Shown here: positions 8,769 to 17,391 of the stretch, piece by piece
Layout of the letters: each line of letters opens with the position of its first letter
How positions within the stretch are numbered: the first letter of the stretch is position 1
Assembly: GCA_938046585.1 (NCBI GenBank)
Contig: CALIWR010000007.1
Span: 1-27,596, forward strand
Origin: an uncultured Propionibacteriaceae bacterium
Lineage (GTDB): Bacteria; Actinomycetota; Actinomycetes; Propionibacteriales; Propionibacteriaceae
Direction of reading: 5' to 3'
DNA: 27,596 bases
Notes under the pieces: model-generated
What the model was told of the DNA's origin: nothing
The model's database searches: none
What the model saw: only the letters and a program-made list of their open reading frames with translations
Translations under genes and position numbers: made by a program

Positions 8769-11700
8769 TGGTACGTCAGTCCCGCAAGATTCGTTCCCTG
8801 AACGCCGTCGAACAGCATCGTTCCTGGTTACAGCTGGTCGACGCTGAGGGCCCGTTCCTGGCGGTTCCACCGCTGAAGGATGTCTGGCCTTCCGGCATGC
8901 CGAATTTCCGGCATGAATACCCTGACCGTTACGAGGATCTACGGTTGGCGTTGCGGGACTTCGAACAGGCGTGGGAGGCATTCGACCAGAACCGGGACAG
9001 CGAATCCCGGTTGGTTGACTATCGCACGGCCCGCGACGAATGGATCACCCTGGTGTTGCGGGATGTGGTCGGGTGGGCGGACACCTTCGTTTGGGGGAAT
9101 CTTGATGTGGCCGCAGCAGCATCGCCCGACCGTACGGTCACGGTGACCCCGCAGGCTGCGCTGGTGGGCCCGGAGGGGTACGGGGCGCTGGTGGTGGTGA
9201 CCGATCCGCAGGAGTCGTTGCGGGAGAGACCAGCCGATGGCTGGTCGGCCACCCCGATCGATCGACTCGACGACATCCTGCGGCGCAATGGCATCAGTAT
9301 CGGTCTGGTCACGGATGGCCGCTGGTGGGGTGTGGTTTACGCCGCAGAAGGCAAGATGACGGCCTCGGGGATCGTCGATGCCCTGGATTGGGTGCGGGAA
9401 CCCCGAACTCGCGATGCTTTCTTTACGCTGATCTCACGTCAACACTTAATTGGCGGAGACCCGAAGGAGCGACTACCTCGCCTTTTTGAAAGATCAGTGG
9501 CTGAGGCAGAACAGATCACTGAGGCGCTGGGCGCCCAGGTCCGCCGCGCGGTCGAACTGCTGATACAGGCTTTCTCTGAGGCCGCCGCTGAGGCCCGACG
9601 AGGCGGCCTTCCCGACCCGCTTCCGGCGGATCCCCATGAGGCCTATGAGGCCGCGGTCACGATCATGATGCGGGTAGTGTTCCTGCTGTTCGCCGAGGAG
9701 CGGAATCTACTCCCGACCGGCGAATTATTCGAGCAGGGGTACGGAATCTCTCGCGAACTGGACCGCCTGGCAGCCCAGAAAAACCAGGAAAGCGAGGAAT
9801 CCCTCGACGCGACCTCGCTGACCTGGCACCGGCTGTTGGCCACTAGCCAGGCGCTCCACGGCGGCGCTTCGTTCGAATCGTTGCGGATGCCTGCCTACGG
9901 CGGTTCGTTGTTCGACCCGCGTCGGTTCCCGTTTCTGACCGCTACCACTGAGCACGGTACTCTCGCGGTGACGGTCTCCGACCGGGTCCTGCTGCACATC
10001 CTGTGCTCAGTCCAGGTCGCTGAAGTCGACAACCGGCGGACGCGGCAGAAGGAGGCCCGCCGGATCTCTTTCCGAGATATTGATGTGGAACAGATCGGCT
10101 ATATTTATGAGGGTCTACTCGGCTACACGTGTGTTCGGGCCAACGAGGTCTATCTGGGGTTGACCGGCACCTCCGGGTCTGACCCCACAATCGCGCTGAC
10201 CAGCCTGGAACAACTCGCCGAGAGGAATCCCGAGCCGACTAGGCTAGCCGAGGCCCTCCGAAAGTGGATTTCAGCGGACCAGCCATCAGCTAAACCTTCC
10301 AGCAAAGCCCAGATCGCCCGGGACATCACCGCTGAGCCGGAACCGATCCGGATCAGCGCTCTCGCCCAGGCTGTCGGCGGTGACCCGGATCTGCGCGATC
10401 GGATCACCGGGTGGCTTGGGCTGGTCCGTCCTGACCTTCGCAATCGTCCCTTCGTGGTTCTCGAGAACGGGCTGATGGTCAAAGAGACCCCATCACGCAA
10501 GAACGCGGGCGCGCATTACACCCCCAAGTCCCTCGCCGAAGAGGTGGTAACTCATGCCCTGCAGCCCCTATGCTACGCGCCCGGGCCGCACCAAAGCGGC
10601 GACGAGAGGCAGTGGCGGCTGAAGAGTTCTGATGATCTGCTGGCTCTGAAAGTGGCCGACATTGCCTGTGGTTCGGGAGCCTTCCTGGTCGCCGCTGCTC
10701 GATACCTGGCCGACCGGGTGGTGGAGGCCTGGATCGCGGAGGACCCGTCGAATGCGAAACGTAAAGATTTGACTACCCAGGCTATCCGCGAGGTGGTGGC
10801 GAACTGCCTGTATGGGGCCGACATCAACGACATGGCCGTCGAGATGTGCAAGCTGTCGCTCTGGCTGGTCTCACTGGACCCCCGCAAACCATTCTCATTC
10901 GTCGACGACAAGATCTTCCTCGGGAATTCCCTGCTCGGGCTGAATAGCCTCGCCCAGATTGAGGCGCTACATATCTGCCCCCAGGCCAAACCGAAGCAGG
11001 AGGGCCTGTTCCTCCTAGATGCCGCGAATCGGCCGGCTGACCGGATCGATCTGCGGGGTGTCATCGAGCGGGTACGGCGCCGCCGCGAGCAGCTCACCAA
11101 CGAGATCAACGACGCCGATCCGGCCCGTAGCGGAGCCGCCAAGAACCGCCTTCTCACCACGATCCATGATGATCTGGCCCAGGTACGCATGCTCGCCGAT
11201 GCCGTGATCGCCGCCGGATTGCCGCATGGCGGGAAACCGGGCAAGAAACTCAACGACGCCTACGAGGATCTCGAGGCCGCCGCCAGCCGAGCCTTTCCCA
11301 CCACAGGTGATCCCGATCCGACTACTCTCGAGGAGATCATCACGCGCGGTCTCACCCCGACTGTCACCACCGACTACCAACGCTGGCAGCCCCTGCACTG
11401 GGTTTTGGCGGTCCCTGATGTGATGCAGCGCGGCGGCTTCGACACGATTATCGGCAATCCACCCTTCCTGGGCGGGCAGAAGCTCACGGGGGCCATGGGC
11501 ACCGAGATGCGTGACTGGTTTGTGAATATCGTCGCTGACGGGCGCCGAGGAAGCGCCGACCTCGTGGCCTATTTCTTCTTGCGCGCGGTATGTCTGCTTC
11601 AGCCCTATGGGACCATAGGCTTGATCGCCACCAATACCCTCGCCCAAGGCGATACCCGCGAGGTGGGACTGGACGCCATGGTGGCCGACGGCTTCATCAT

Positions 11701-12823
11701 CACCCGCGCGATTCAATCCCGCTCCTGGCCCGCATCCAGCGCCAACCTCGAATACGCAGCGGTCTGGGGAACCCGGGCTCCTATCTCTGACGAGGCCCCA
11801 CGCGTCGCTGACGACATCAAGGTCCGCCGGATCAGCACGCTGCTAGAACCAGCCGGACGGATCGAGGGTAAACCCTTCCGCCTCAAGGAGAACGAAGGTA
11901 TCGCATTCCAAGGATGCATCGCCCTCGGCATGGGATTCGTCATCACCCCAGAGGAGGCGCACGAGTGGATTGCCGCTGATCCCCGCAATGCCGAAGTCCT
12001 CTTCCCCTACCTCAACGGCCAAGACCTCAACTCCCGCCCCGACGCCTCCGCCTCCCGCCGGGTGATCGACTTCGGCGAAATGACCGAAACCGAGGCTTCT
12101 TCATACAAGCTTCCTTGGCAAAGGGTAAAGGCAAAAGTGCACCCGGAGCGGATCGTGAAGGATGCAGAAAAATATCCTAGGATGGTGAATGAGTGGTGGA
12201 AATTCTGGAATGCCCGCCCGATGTTACGGGGTGCGATTACAAACCTTAGCGAAGTGTTGGCCATCACCATTGTCAGCAAGACAGTAATGCCACTTCGAGT
12301 GCCAACAGGCCAGGTGTTCAGTAACGCGCTCAATATATTTGCCACTGCTAGCTATAGTGATCAAGCAGTCTTGTCATCAAGCCTCCACCAAATCTGGGCC
12401 ATCGCCTACGGATCGACTTTGGAGACTCGGGTACGGTACACGCCTTCCGATGTATTCGAGACATTTCCTCTCCCTTGCAAGAGGGAAAACTTGTTCGAAA
12501 TTGGCAGGCGCCTGACAGAAACTCGCCGAGAAATTATGCAGCGGCGAGGAATGGGGCTGACCGCGTTGTATAATCTGATCAATGATCAGACTCTCTCAGA
12601 GAGCGCGGATCGCGATGTCGATCGCCTTCGTGAAATTCAAATCGAGATCGACTCTGAGACGGCTGCTTCTTATGGCTGGGGAGACATTCGTATGAATCAT
12701 GGGTTCTACTCCTATAAAGGTCAGCTAAGATGGTCACCATGTGCAGCCGCCAGGGCTGAGATCCTAGAGCGACTCTTGATGGAGAATCATCGACGCGCGA
12801 CCGCCGAAATGCGACGCGACTAG
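8765..12823 (+). CDS. drmMI: Eco57I/PglX-type N6-adenine DNA methyltransferase, DISARM DrmMI-like, expressed specificity allele
   Basis: About 1352 residues. An N-terminal region of about 570 residues is of unknown fold. The methyltransferase core follows: NAGAHYTP (about 580), SAM-binding DIACGSGAF (about 632-640), YGADIN (about 683) and catalytic NPPF (about 898-901), the gamma-class adenine methyltransferase signature. The last roughly 285 residues form the target-recognition part. From about residue 1067 onward this part is duplicated in inverse orientation downstream (12820-13675). The DNA becomes visibly less GC-rich from about 12090. The gene overlaps the helicase gene. ATG 8765 sits nine bases after GAGGA and is preferred; ATG 8756 is possible but touches that site. 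Expected role: methylating host DNA for self/non-self discrimination in a phage-defence system. No endonuclease motif was recognised. Confidence 0.88.
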   Translation: MMVRQSRKIRSLNAVEQHRSWLQLVDAEGPFLAVPPLKDVWPSGMPNFRHEYPDRYEDLRLALRDFEQAWEAFDQNRDSESRLVDYRTARDEWITLVLRDVVGWADTFVWGNLDVAAAASPDRTVTVTPQAALVGPEGYGALVVVTDPQESLRERPADGWSATPIDRLDDILRRNGISIGLVTDGRWWGVVYAAEGKMTASGIVDALDWVREPRTRDAFFTLISRQHLIGGDPKERLPRLFERSVAEAEQITEALGAQVRRAVELLIQAFSEAAAEARRGGLPDPLPADPHEAYEAAVTIMMRVVFLLFAEERNLLPTGELFEQGYGISRELDRLAAQKNQESEESLDATSLTWHRLLATSQALHGGASFESLRMPAYGGSLFDPRRFPFLTATTEHGTLAVTVSDRVLLHILCSVQVAEVDNRRTRQKEARRISFRDIDVEQIGYIYEGLLGYTCVRANEVYLGLTGTSGSDPTIALTSLEQLAERNPEPTRLAEALRKWISADQPSAKPSSKAQIARDITAEPEPIRISALAQAVGGDPDLRDRITGWLGLVRPDLRNRPFVVLENGLMVKETPSRKNAGAHYTPKSLAEEVVTHALQPLCYAPGPHQSGDERQWRLKSSDDLLALKVADIACGSGAFLVAAARYLADRVVEAWIAEDPSNAKRKDLTTQAIREVVANCLYGADINDMAVEMCKLSLWLVSLDPRKPFSFVDDKIFLGNSLLGLNSLAQIEALHICPQAKPKQEGLFLLDAANRPADRIDLRGVIERVRRRREQLTNEINDADPARSGAAKNRLLTTIHDDLAQVRMLADAVIAAGLPHGGKPGKKLNDAYEDLEAAASRAFPTTGDPDPTTLEEIITRGLTPTVTTDYQRWQPLHWVLAVPDVMQRGGFDTIIGNPPFLGGQKLTGAMGTEMRDWFVNIVADGRRGSADLVAYFFLRAVCLLQPYGTIGLIATNTLAQGDTREVGLDAMVADGFIITRAIQSRSWPASSANLEYAAVWGTRAPISDEAPRVADDIKVRRISTLLEPAGRIEGKPFRLKENEGIAFQGCIALGMGFVITPEEAHEWIAADPRNAEVLFPYLNGQDLNSRPDASASRRVIDFGEMTETEASSYKLPWQRVKAKVHPERIVKDAEKYPRMVNEWWKFWNARPMLRGAITNLSEVLAITIVSKTVMPLRVPTGQVFSNALNIFATASYSDQAVLSSSLHQIWAIAYGSTLETRVRYTPSDVFETFPLPCKRENLFEIGRRLTETRREIMQRRGMGLTALYNLINDQTLSESADRDVDRLREIQIEIDSETAASYGWGDIRMNHGFYSYKGQLRWSPCAAARAEILERLLMENHRRATAEMRRD
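11965..12073 (+). repeat. 109-bp inverted repeat, left copy (inside the methyltransferase gene)
   Basis: This segment recurs in reverse complement at 13567-13675 with three mismatches by direct comparison (at 11969, 12052 and 12059). Positions 11970-12051 are identical over 82 bp to 13589-13670. It encodes the stretch around AADPRNAEVLFPYLNGQD at the start of the target-recognition part. Identity at synonymous positions is much higher than in the sequence that follows, which suggests recent exchange between the two copies. Confidence 0.97.
12338..12415 (+). repeat. 78-bp internal inverted repeat, left copy
   Basis: This block matches the reverse complement of 13219-13296 with three mismatches. 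It is embedded in sequence that otherwise differs clearly between the two target-recognition copies. It encodes the region reading ATASYSDQAVLSSSLHQIW, conserved in both copies. It could serve as a second crossover site. Confidence 0.95.
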
Positions 12824-13218
12824 GTATTTTCTGTCACCCTGGAAAGGTTCTCGCTCAGCAGGCGGTCGAGTAGTTCTGAGCGCGCGCCAGGGCTGACTGT
12901 CCATCGTGTCACCTGGCGATAGGTATAGAATCCATGGTTGAGGGTGATATCATTCCAGCCGTAGGCCTCGATCATAGCCTGGTCCAGTTCACAATGCATA
13001 TGGCGAATGTGTGCAACATCGCTGTCCTGCCATTCTTCCAATCGCGCATCATTCACGAGATTATAGAACTCGGTAAGGCCAAGATGGCGACGCATCATCA
13101 CCTCGCGACGTCTGGCGTCCAGAACCTTCCCTAGGTCGATGAGATCGGCGCTGGACCGGGGGCGTGGAAAGGTCTCAAAAACGTCGGAAGGTGTATAGCG
13201 CGGATCGCTGCGCATGCC

Positions 13219-13296
13219 CGATCCGTAGGTGATGGCCCAGATTTGGTGGAGGCTTGATGATAAGACTGCCTGATCACTATAGCTAGCAGTGGCAAA
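13219..13296 (-). repeat. 78-bp internal inverted repeat, right copy
   Basis: Reverse complement of 12338-12415 with three differences. It lies within the silent target-recognition cassette. Confidence 0.95.
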
Positions 13297-13566
13297 CACA
13301 TTCAAAGAATCGCTGAATACCTGCCCGGTGGTCACTCTGATCGGCATAACAGTTTTGCTGACTCGAGTGATGGCCAAGACCTCTGCTAGCTCCGAGATGG
13401 CTTGCCGAAGGGCTGGGCTATTACTTCCATAGCGCCACCATAGACGAGCCCGGTTGGTAGAAATGGTGTTGCGACCCATGAGGCGTTCACGTTCGGGTTT
13501 CACGGCTGTGAGGATGCGGTGGTAGGGGAGGGGGTAGGTGGCTGCCTCTTCTTCGGTGCGGTTGTT

Positions 13567-13675
13567 GAAGTCGATCACCCAGCGGGAAGCGGAGGCGTCG
13601 GGGCGGGAGTTGAGGTCTTGGCCGTTGAGGTAGGGGAAGAGGACTTCGGCATTGCGGGGATCAGCGGCAAGCCAC
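13567..13675 (-). repeat. 109-bp inverted repeat, right copy (overlaps the 3' end of lanKC)
   Basis: Partner of 11965-12073. Besides opening the silent cassette, it contains the stop codon of lanKC (13661-13663) and the last few lanKC codons in another - strand frame. The edge of the duplicated segment therefore lies exactly at the synthetase gene end. Confidence 0.96.
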
Positions 13676-16201
13676 CGGCATCCAGGCGAAGGGGTTCCCA
13701 TCCAGGCAGTGGAGGGCGACCAGGATCCCGGCCGCACCGGTCGCGAGATCCGAACTGAGCCGGATCAGACCATCACCCACGATGAAGACCATCTTGTCGT
13801 GGCGCAGCAGCCCAGCCAGTACGCTGTCTCGCTGGTGGCGTGCCGATTCGAGCAGGCCGGCGCTGGCCAGTACCGCCATGATGCCGGCCCGGCCATGGTC
13901 GAGGCTGCCGTACACGTAGACCTCCGCGGTGCAGGAGCGTCGCAGTCCTTCGTATTCCTCGGTGCTGAGCAGAACCTGTCCGGTGAGTCGTTCAGCGGCC
14001 TGCGTCACCCCCCAGATACCGGCCGATCCCCATTCGATGTAGGGCAGGGCCCGGTTATTGTCGACGTCTCGGACCATCAGTTCACCGGTGTCGGTGGTGA
14101 TACAGGCGTCGATGTCTGCGCGCAACCGCTGGCAGGCCCGTTCCAGGACGTCACCGCGCCCTGAGGCCACATGGGCCACCAGGTCGGTAAGCGCCAGACC
14201 GGTCAGTCCGAAGTGCAGGCCGCGGCGATGCGTCAGATCATCCCAGGCACTGGTCGTGGGCTGCACCGTGGCCTGCAGGTGCTCGTTGGCCGACAGGGCT
14301 TCGCCCAGCAGATCATCGTCCTGGGCGGCCCGGGCCACCTCCAGCGCTGCCAGTACGACGCCGGCACGCCCCCCGTAGAGGTCCAGCCGCCGGCGGGCCG
14401 CCGATTCGGCCATGGCGGTGCGCACGGCGGCTGCCGCCGCCTCATGACGGCCGCAGTCCGACAGGACCAGGGCGATCCCGGCCCGGCCGGTCATCAAGCC
14501 CGGATCGTCGACCGGAGGCTGGCAGGCGGTGACCAGCCGGTCGAGGTCGTCGTCCGAGACCGGCAGGCCGAGATGGTGTCGGGCCCAGACCACGCCGGCG
14601 CGGCCATGGGTGAAGCTCTCGCTGGTGTCCTCGGCGTCGGTGGGGTCACCCGGATAGGAGTCGTTGTCTGAGAACTGCCGCGACCAGTCGATCCCCGCAT
14701 TCAGGGGGGCGATCACCTCGTCGGCTCGCGGCGGCTCGTCGTGGACGTGCACCGTCAGCTCCGGGGCCAGCACGTGCCGGGGCACCTGCGGGAACCGTGC
14801 CACCACGTCTTCGATCATGGTTTTGGCTTCGTCGCCGAAGTACTCCCCCACCTGCTCGAGCGCCTTGCGCCAGTAGTCGGGGGCGATGATCTCGATCTCC
14901 CACTCGGCTACGAACATCAGCATCAGGCTGCGTGAGATCGCGTACCAGTCGGCCTGCTGCGCGTCCAGCGCCTCGGGGGCGCAGTATTCGAAGACCCGGA
15001 AACCCACCTCGCGGGGCTCGCCTACCCGGGTCGCATCCTCGAAGTCGACGATGGTGACCTGGTCGTCATCACTGACCAGGATGTTGCCCGGGTGCAGGTC
15101 ACCTACGCACCAGCCGGCCGCGTGTACCCGCTCGATGATCTCGACCATCTGGCGACCGATCCGGACCGCGCGGACCGCGTAGGCGGCTCGGGCATCGGGA
15201 TCGGCATCGAAGGGGGAGTTCAGCACCATCCAGGCCGACAGTGGACGCCCCGGGACGTAGTCGAGCTCCAGATAGCGGTGTTCCCAGGCCCAGAACGTGG
15301 ACAGCAACTGTTGCACCCCGGTGACACCGATCAGGTCCCGCAGCACCTTCTCCTCGTCACGCTGGCGGGTTACGGCGTCCCGGCCACGGCCGTCCAGACC
15401 GGTATGGCTGCGGGCCTCCCGGAGCACATGCTGGGTGCCGTCGGGCAAGGTTGCTTTGTAGACGCCGCCCGCGTTAGAGAAGTGTAGCGGCGAGACCGCC
15501 TTGAAGTCCCGCAGCCGCGATGGTTCTGATTGCTTCGAGCGTTCCCACCAGGGCTTAAGGCATGCCGGCAGCTCGACGCCGTCGGGGATCACAAAGCGCG
15601 GCTCGCGGCGGTCTTTGATGACGGACATCTCGTCGCCGCTCGTGATCGCCATCACCGGGTGGTCGTTCTGGTCGGGGAAGTTGAGTTGCATGATCCCGCC
15701 ATACCGGACGTAGATCGGGCCGTCGCCGTAGCGCAGGTCGCTCAGGATGTACGGGCCTTGCTGCCCGGCCAGGGCCTGGTCCAGTTCCTCCAGCAGTTCG
15801 GCGAACTGCTCGTCGTCACGGGGGTAGATGGTGATGAACTTGCCGGACGCTCCCCGATCCTGCTGCTTGCCGTTGGTGTCCAGCAGGTGGCAGGGCTCGG
15901 GTAGGAATTTGAAGGCGACCTGTTTGTCGAGGCAGATCCGGGTGGTCCGGGCCAGGGTCTCGACCGCGCAATCCGGGGTGGCGGAGACGTGGATCTTCCA
16001 GCCTTGGACGCGGGGGACCCAGTCGCGTGGCGTCCATCCTTCCCAGCCGCCCCAGCGGCGCATCAACCAGCCAGGCGGCAGCGGCTCATGCTGAAAGGCC
16101 TCACCGCCCATGCCGGCGAGAACCTGAGCCATGGAGCGGCGTTGCCCGTAGTAGGGGGACGCATCATGGGCGGCAAGGAAGTATTCGAGACGAACAGGCA
16201 T
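13661..16201 (-). CDS. lanKC: Class III lanthipeptide synthetase LanKC
   Basis: 846 residues, the usual LanKC size, in the usual order. An N-terminal phosphoSer/phosphoThr lyase-like domain spans about 1-215. A Ser/Thr-kinase-like domain spans about 230-480, with a glycine loop near NAGGVYKA (243-250), catalytic loop GDLHPGN (367-373) and DFE (386-388) in place of DFG. A LanC-like cyclase spans about 530-846, with repeated HGRAG, TGRAG, GGRAG and TGAAG turns. The Cys/Cys/His zinc ligands of class I, II and IV cyclases are not seen, which argues for class III. The enzyme phosphorylates Ser/Thr, eliminates phosphate and cyclises to lanthionine or labionin. ATG 16199-16201 follows GAGG about seven bases away. 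Its precursor genes are 7 kb upstream on the same strand, beyond a repeat array. The last codons lie in a methyltransferase inverted repeat. Confidence 0.96.
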   Translation of the reverse strand: MPVRLEYFLAAHDASPYYGQRRSMAQVLAGMGGEAFQHEPLPPGWLMRRWGGWEGWTPRDWVPRVQGWKIHVSATPDCAVETLARTTRICLDKQVAFKFLPEPCHLLDTNGKQQDRGASGKFITIYPRDDEQFAELLEELDQALAGQQGPYILSDLRYGDGPIYVRYGGIMQLNFPDQNDHPVMAITSGDEMSVIKDRREPRFVIPDGVELPACLKPWWERSKQSEPSRLRDFKAVSPLHFSNAGGVYKATLPDGTQHVLREARSHTGLDGRGRDAVTRQRDEEKVLRDLIGVTGVQQLLSTFWAWEHRYLELDYVPGRPLSAWMVLNSPFDADPDARAAYAVRAVRIGRQMVEIIERVHAAGWCVGDLHPGNILVSDDDQVTIVDFEDATRVGEPREVGFRVFEYCAPEALDAQQADWYAISRSLMLMFVAEWEIEIIAPDYWRKALEQVGEYFGDEAKTMIEDVVARFPQVPRHVLAPELTVHVHDEPPRADEVIAPLNAGIDWSRQFSDNDSYPGDPTDAEDTSESFTHGRAGVVWARHHLGLPVSDDDLDRLVTACQPPVDDPGLMTGRAGIALVLSDCGRHEAAAAAVRTAMAESAARRRLDLYGGRAGVVLAALEVARAAQDDDLLGEALSANEHLQATVQPTTSAWDDLTHRRGLHFGLTGLALTDLVAHVASGRGDVLERACQRLRADIDACITTDTGELMVRDVDNNRALPYIEWGSAGIWGVTQAAERLTGQVLLSTEEYEGLRRSCTAEVYVYGSLDHGRAGIMAVLASAGLLESARHQRDSVLAGLLRHDKMVFIVGDGLIRLSSDLATGAAGILVALHCLDGNPFAWMPVACR

Positions 16202-16357
16202 CGGAACCTCACGTGGGGAGAGGGTCGGGACAGTGGACTGGGCCCCTGATCCAGTTACGAACGATCTTGCGAATCATTGAAGAGGCGCCTCGGGCTGACC
16301 GGCAACGCCTCGGCTATGTTCTTGGCCATTCGTTAGCCCTGATGCCACCAGGGCCGG
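16202..16357. other. Upstream region of lanKC
   Basis: Non-coding as far as I can see. Because about 1 kb of repeats separates lanKC from the hydrolase gene, lanKC probably needs its own promoter here, but I found no clear -35/-10 pair. A perfect 10-bp palindrome GAGGCGCCTC lies near 16285-16294 and could be a regulator site or chance in GC-rich DNA. Confidence 0.3.
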
Positions 16358-17391
16358 CGACGAGAAACACCTGACCCCGGCCACCAGCAGAAGAACCTTC
16401 TCAGAGCGAAGAAGACGACGAAGGCATCAGCAGAACTGGCCATGCCCCCGCACAGGAGCGGGCCGAACCATCGATTGGGGCCGGGCTGGTGGGCTGCGGT
16501 AGTAGTTCAGCCCGCTGGTGTGCTGCACGGTGCGGTCTCGGCGGCACCCCGTTCTGCACGACGAACGACAAGAAACGACCAACCCAGCCACCACCCCACG
16601 TGCCTTCTCATCAGTAAGGAGGAGGACGGGAGACTCAGCAGAACTGGCCATGCCCCCGCACAGGAGCGGGCCGAACCATCGATTGGGGCCGGGCTGGTGG
16701 GCTGCGGTAGTAGTTCAGCCCGCTGGTGTGCTGCACGGTGCTCCCCGCACAGGAGCGGGCCGAACCATCGATTGGGGCCGGGCTGGTGGGCTGTGGTGGT
16801 GGTTCAGTCCGCTGGTGTGCTGCACGATGCGACCCCGGCGGCACCCCGATCTGCACGACGAACGACAAGAAACGACCAACCCAGCCACCACCCCACGTGC
16901 CTTCTCGTCAGTAAGGAGGAGGACGGGAGACTCAGCGAAACTGGCCATGCCCCCGCACAGGAGCGGGCCGAACCATCGATTCAGACCGGGCTGGTGGGCT
17001 GCGGTAGTAGTTCAGCCCGCTGGTGTGCTCCACGATGCGACCCCGGCGGCACCCCGTTCTGCACGACGAACGACAAGAAACGACCAACCCGGCCACCACC
17101 CCAAGAACCTTCTCGTCAGTAAGGAGGAGGACGGGAGACTCAGCGAAACTGGCCATGCACCCCGCACAGGAGCGGGCCGAACCATCGATTGGGGCCGGGC
17201 TGGTGGGCTGCGGTAGTAGTTCAGCCCGCTGGTGTGCTGCACGATGCGTTCTCGGCGGCACCCCGTTCTGCACGACGAACGACGAGAAACGACCAGCCCG
17301 GCCACGACCTGAAAGAACCTTCTCGTCAGTGAGGAGGAAGACGGGGGCGTTAGCGACGCGGCCCGCCCGAGCGAAGGCGAGGGCCATCAAA
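16358..17391 (-). repeat. Tandem array of about five 208-bp repeat units
   Basis: Units begin (reading GCCATGC then a CCCGC-ACAGGA-GCGGG hairpin on the + strand) at 16439, 16647, 16944 and 17152. The unit at 16647 breaks off near 16740 and a further unit lacking its first few bases starts at 16741. The spacing is 208 bp, and 16736 (virtual start)-16944-17152 keeps that register. A diverged partial unit leads at 16358-16438. The last unit ends in a different hairpin-containing end (about 17353-17391) matching the repeats at 27389-27596. Since 208 is not a multiple of three, long frames through the array change sense from unit to unit, so I do not call coding sequence. The - strand orientation was chosen to match the right-hand array reading forward. 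Function unknown. Confidence 0.93.

Larger units (their letters stand above)
12820..13675 (-). pseudogene. Silent, inverted second copy of the methyltransferase target-recognition domain
   Basis: The - strand frame encodes about 284 codons homologous to the C-terminus of the drmMI-like protein. It starts at WLAADPRNAE, keeps ATASYSDQAV, RYTPSDVFETFP and NHGFYTYR, and ends SRVTENT at a TAG at 12820-12822 that overlaps the stop of the expressed copy. The copies agree almost exactly in two blocks (109 and 78 bp) and diverge elsewhere, especially just after VIDF, where one reads GEMTETEASSYKLP and the other NNRTEEEAATYPLP. The homologous part has no start codon of its own and no methyltransferase core, so it is silent as it stands. 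Inversion between the 109-bp repeats would place it in frame behind the methyltransferase core. It is labelled a pseudogene for lack of a better type; silent cassette is more accurate. Confidence 0.88.

Noticed and set aside
12820..13737. An independent gene of 305 codons
   Set aside because: Its first about 20 codons are lanKC sequence in another phase, and the rest is only the methyltransferase C-terminus with no catalytic core or start signal; treated as a silent cassette.
13661..16201. Class IV (LanL) synthetase
   Set aside because: The C-terminal cyclase lacks the zinc-binding Cys and Cys-His residues expected for class IV, and the precursors have class III SxxSxxxC motifs.
16442..17216. 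Long + strand frames of 226 and 232 codons through the repeat array
   Set aside because: They arise because a 208-bp unit shifts phase at each copy; the translated repeats change frame from unit to unit, there is no domain, and similar open frames exist on the - strand.
16358..17391. CRISPR array
   Set aside because: The repeating unit is 208 bp of continuous similar sequence with no short repeat/unique spacer alternation and no cas genes nearby.
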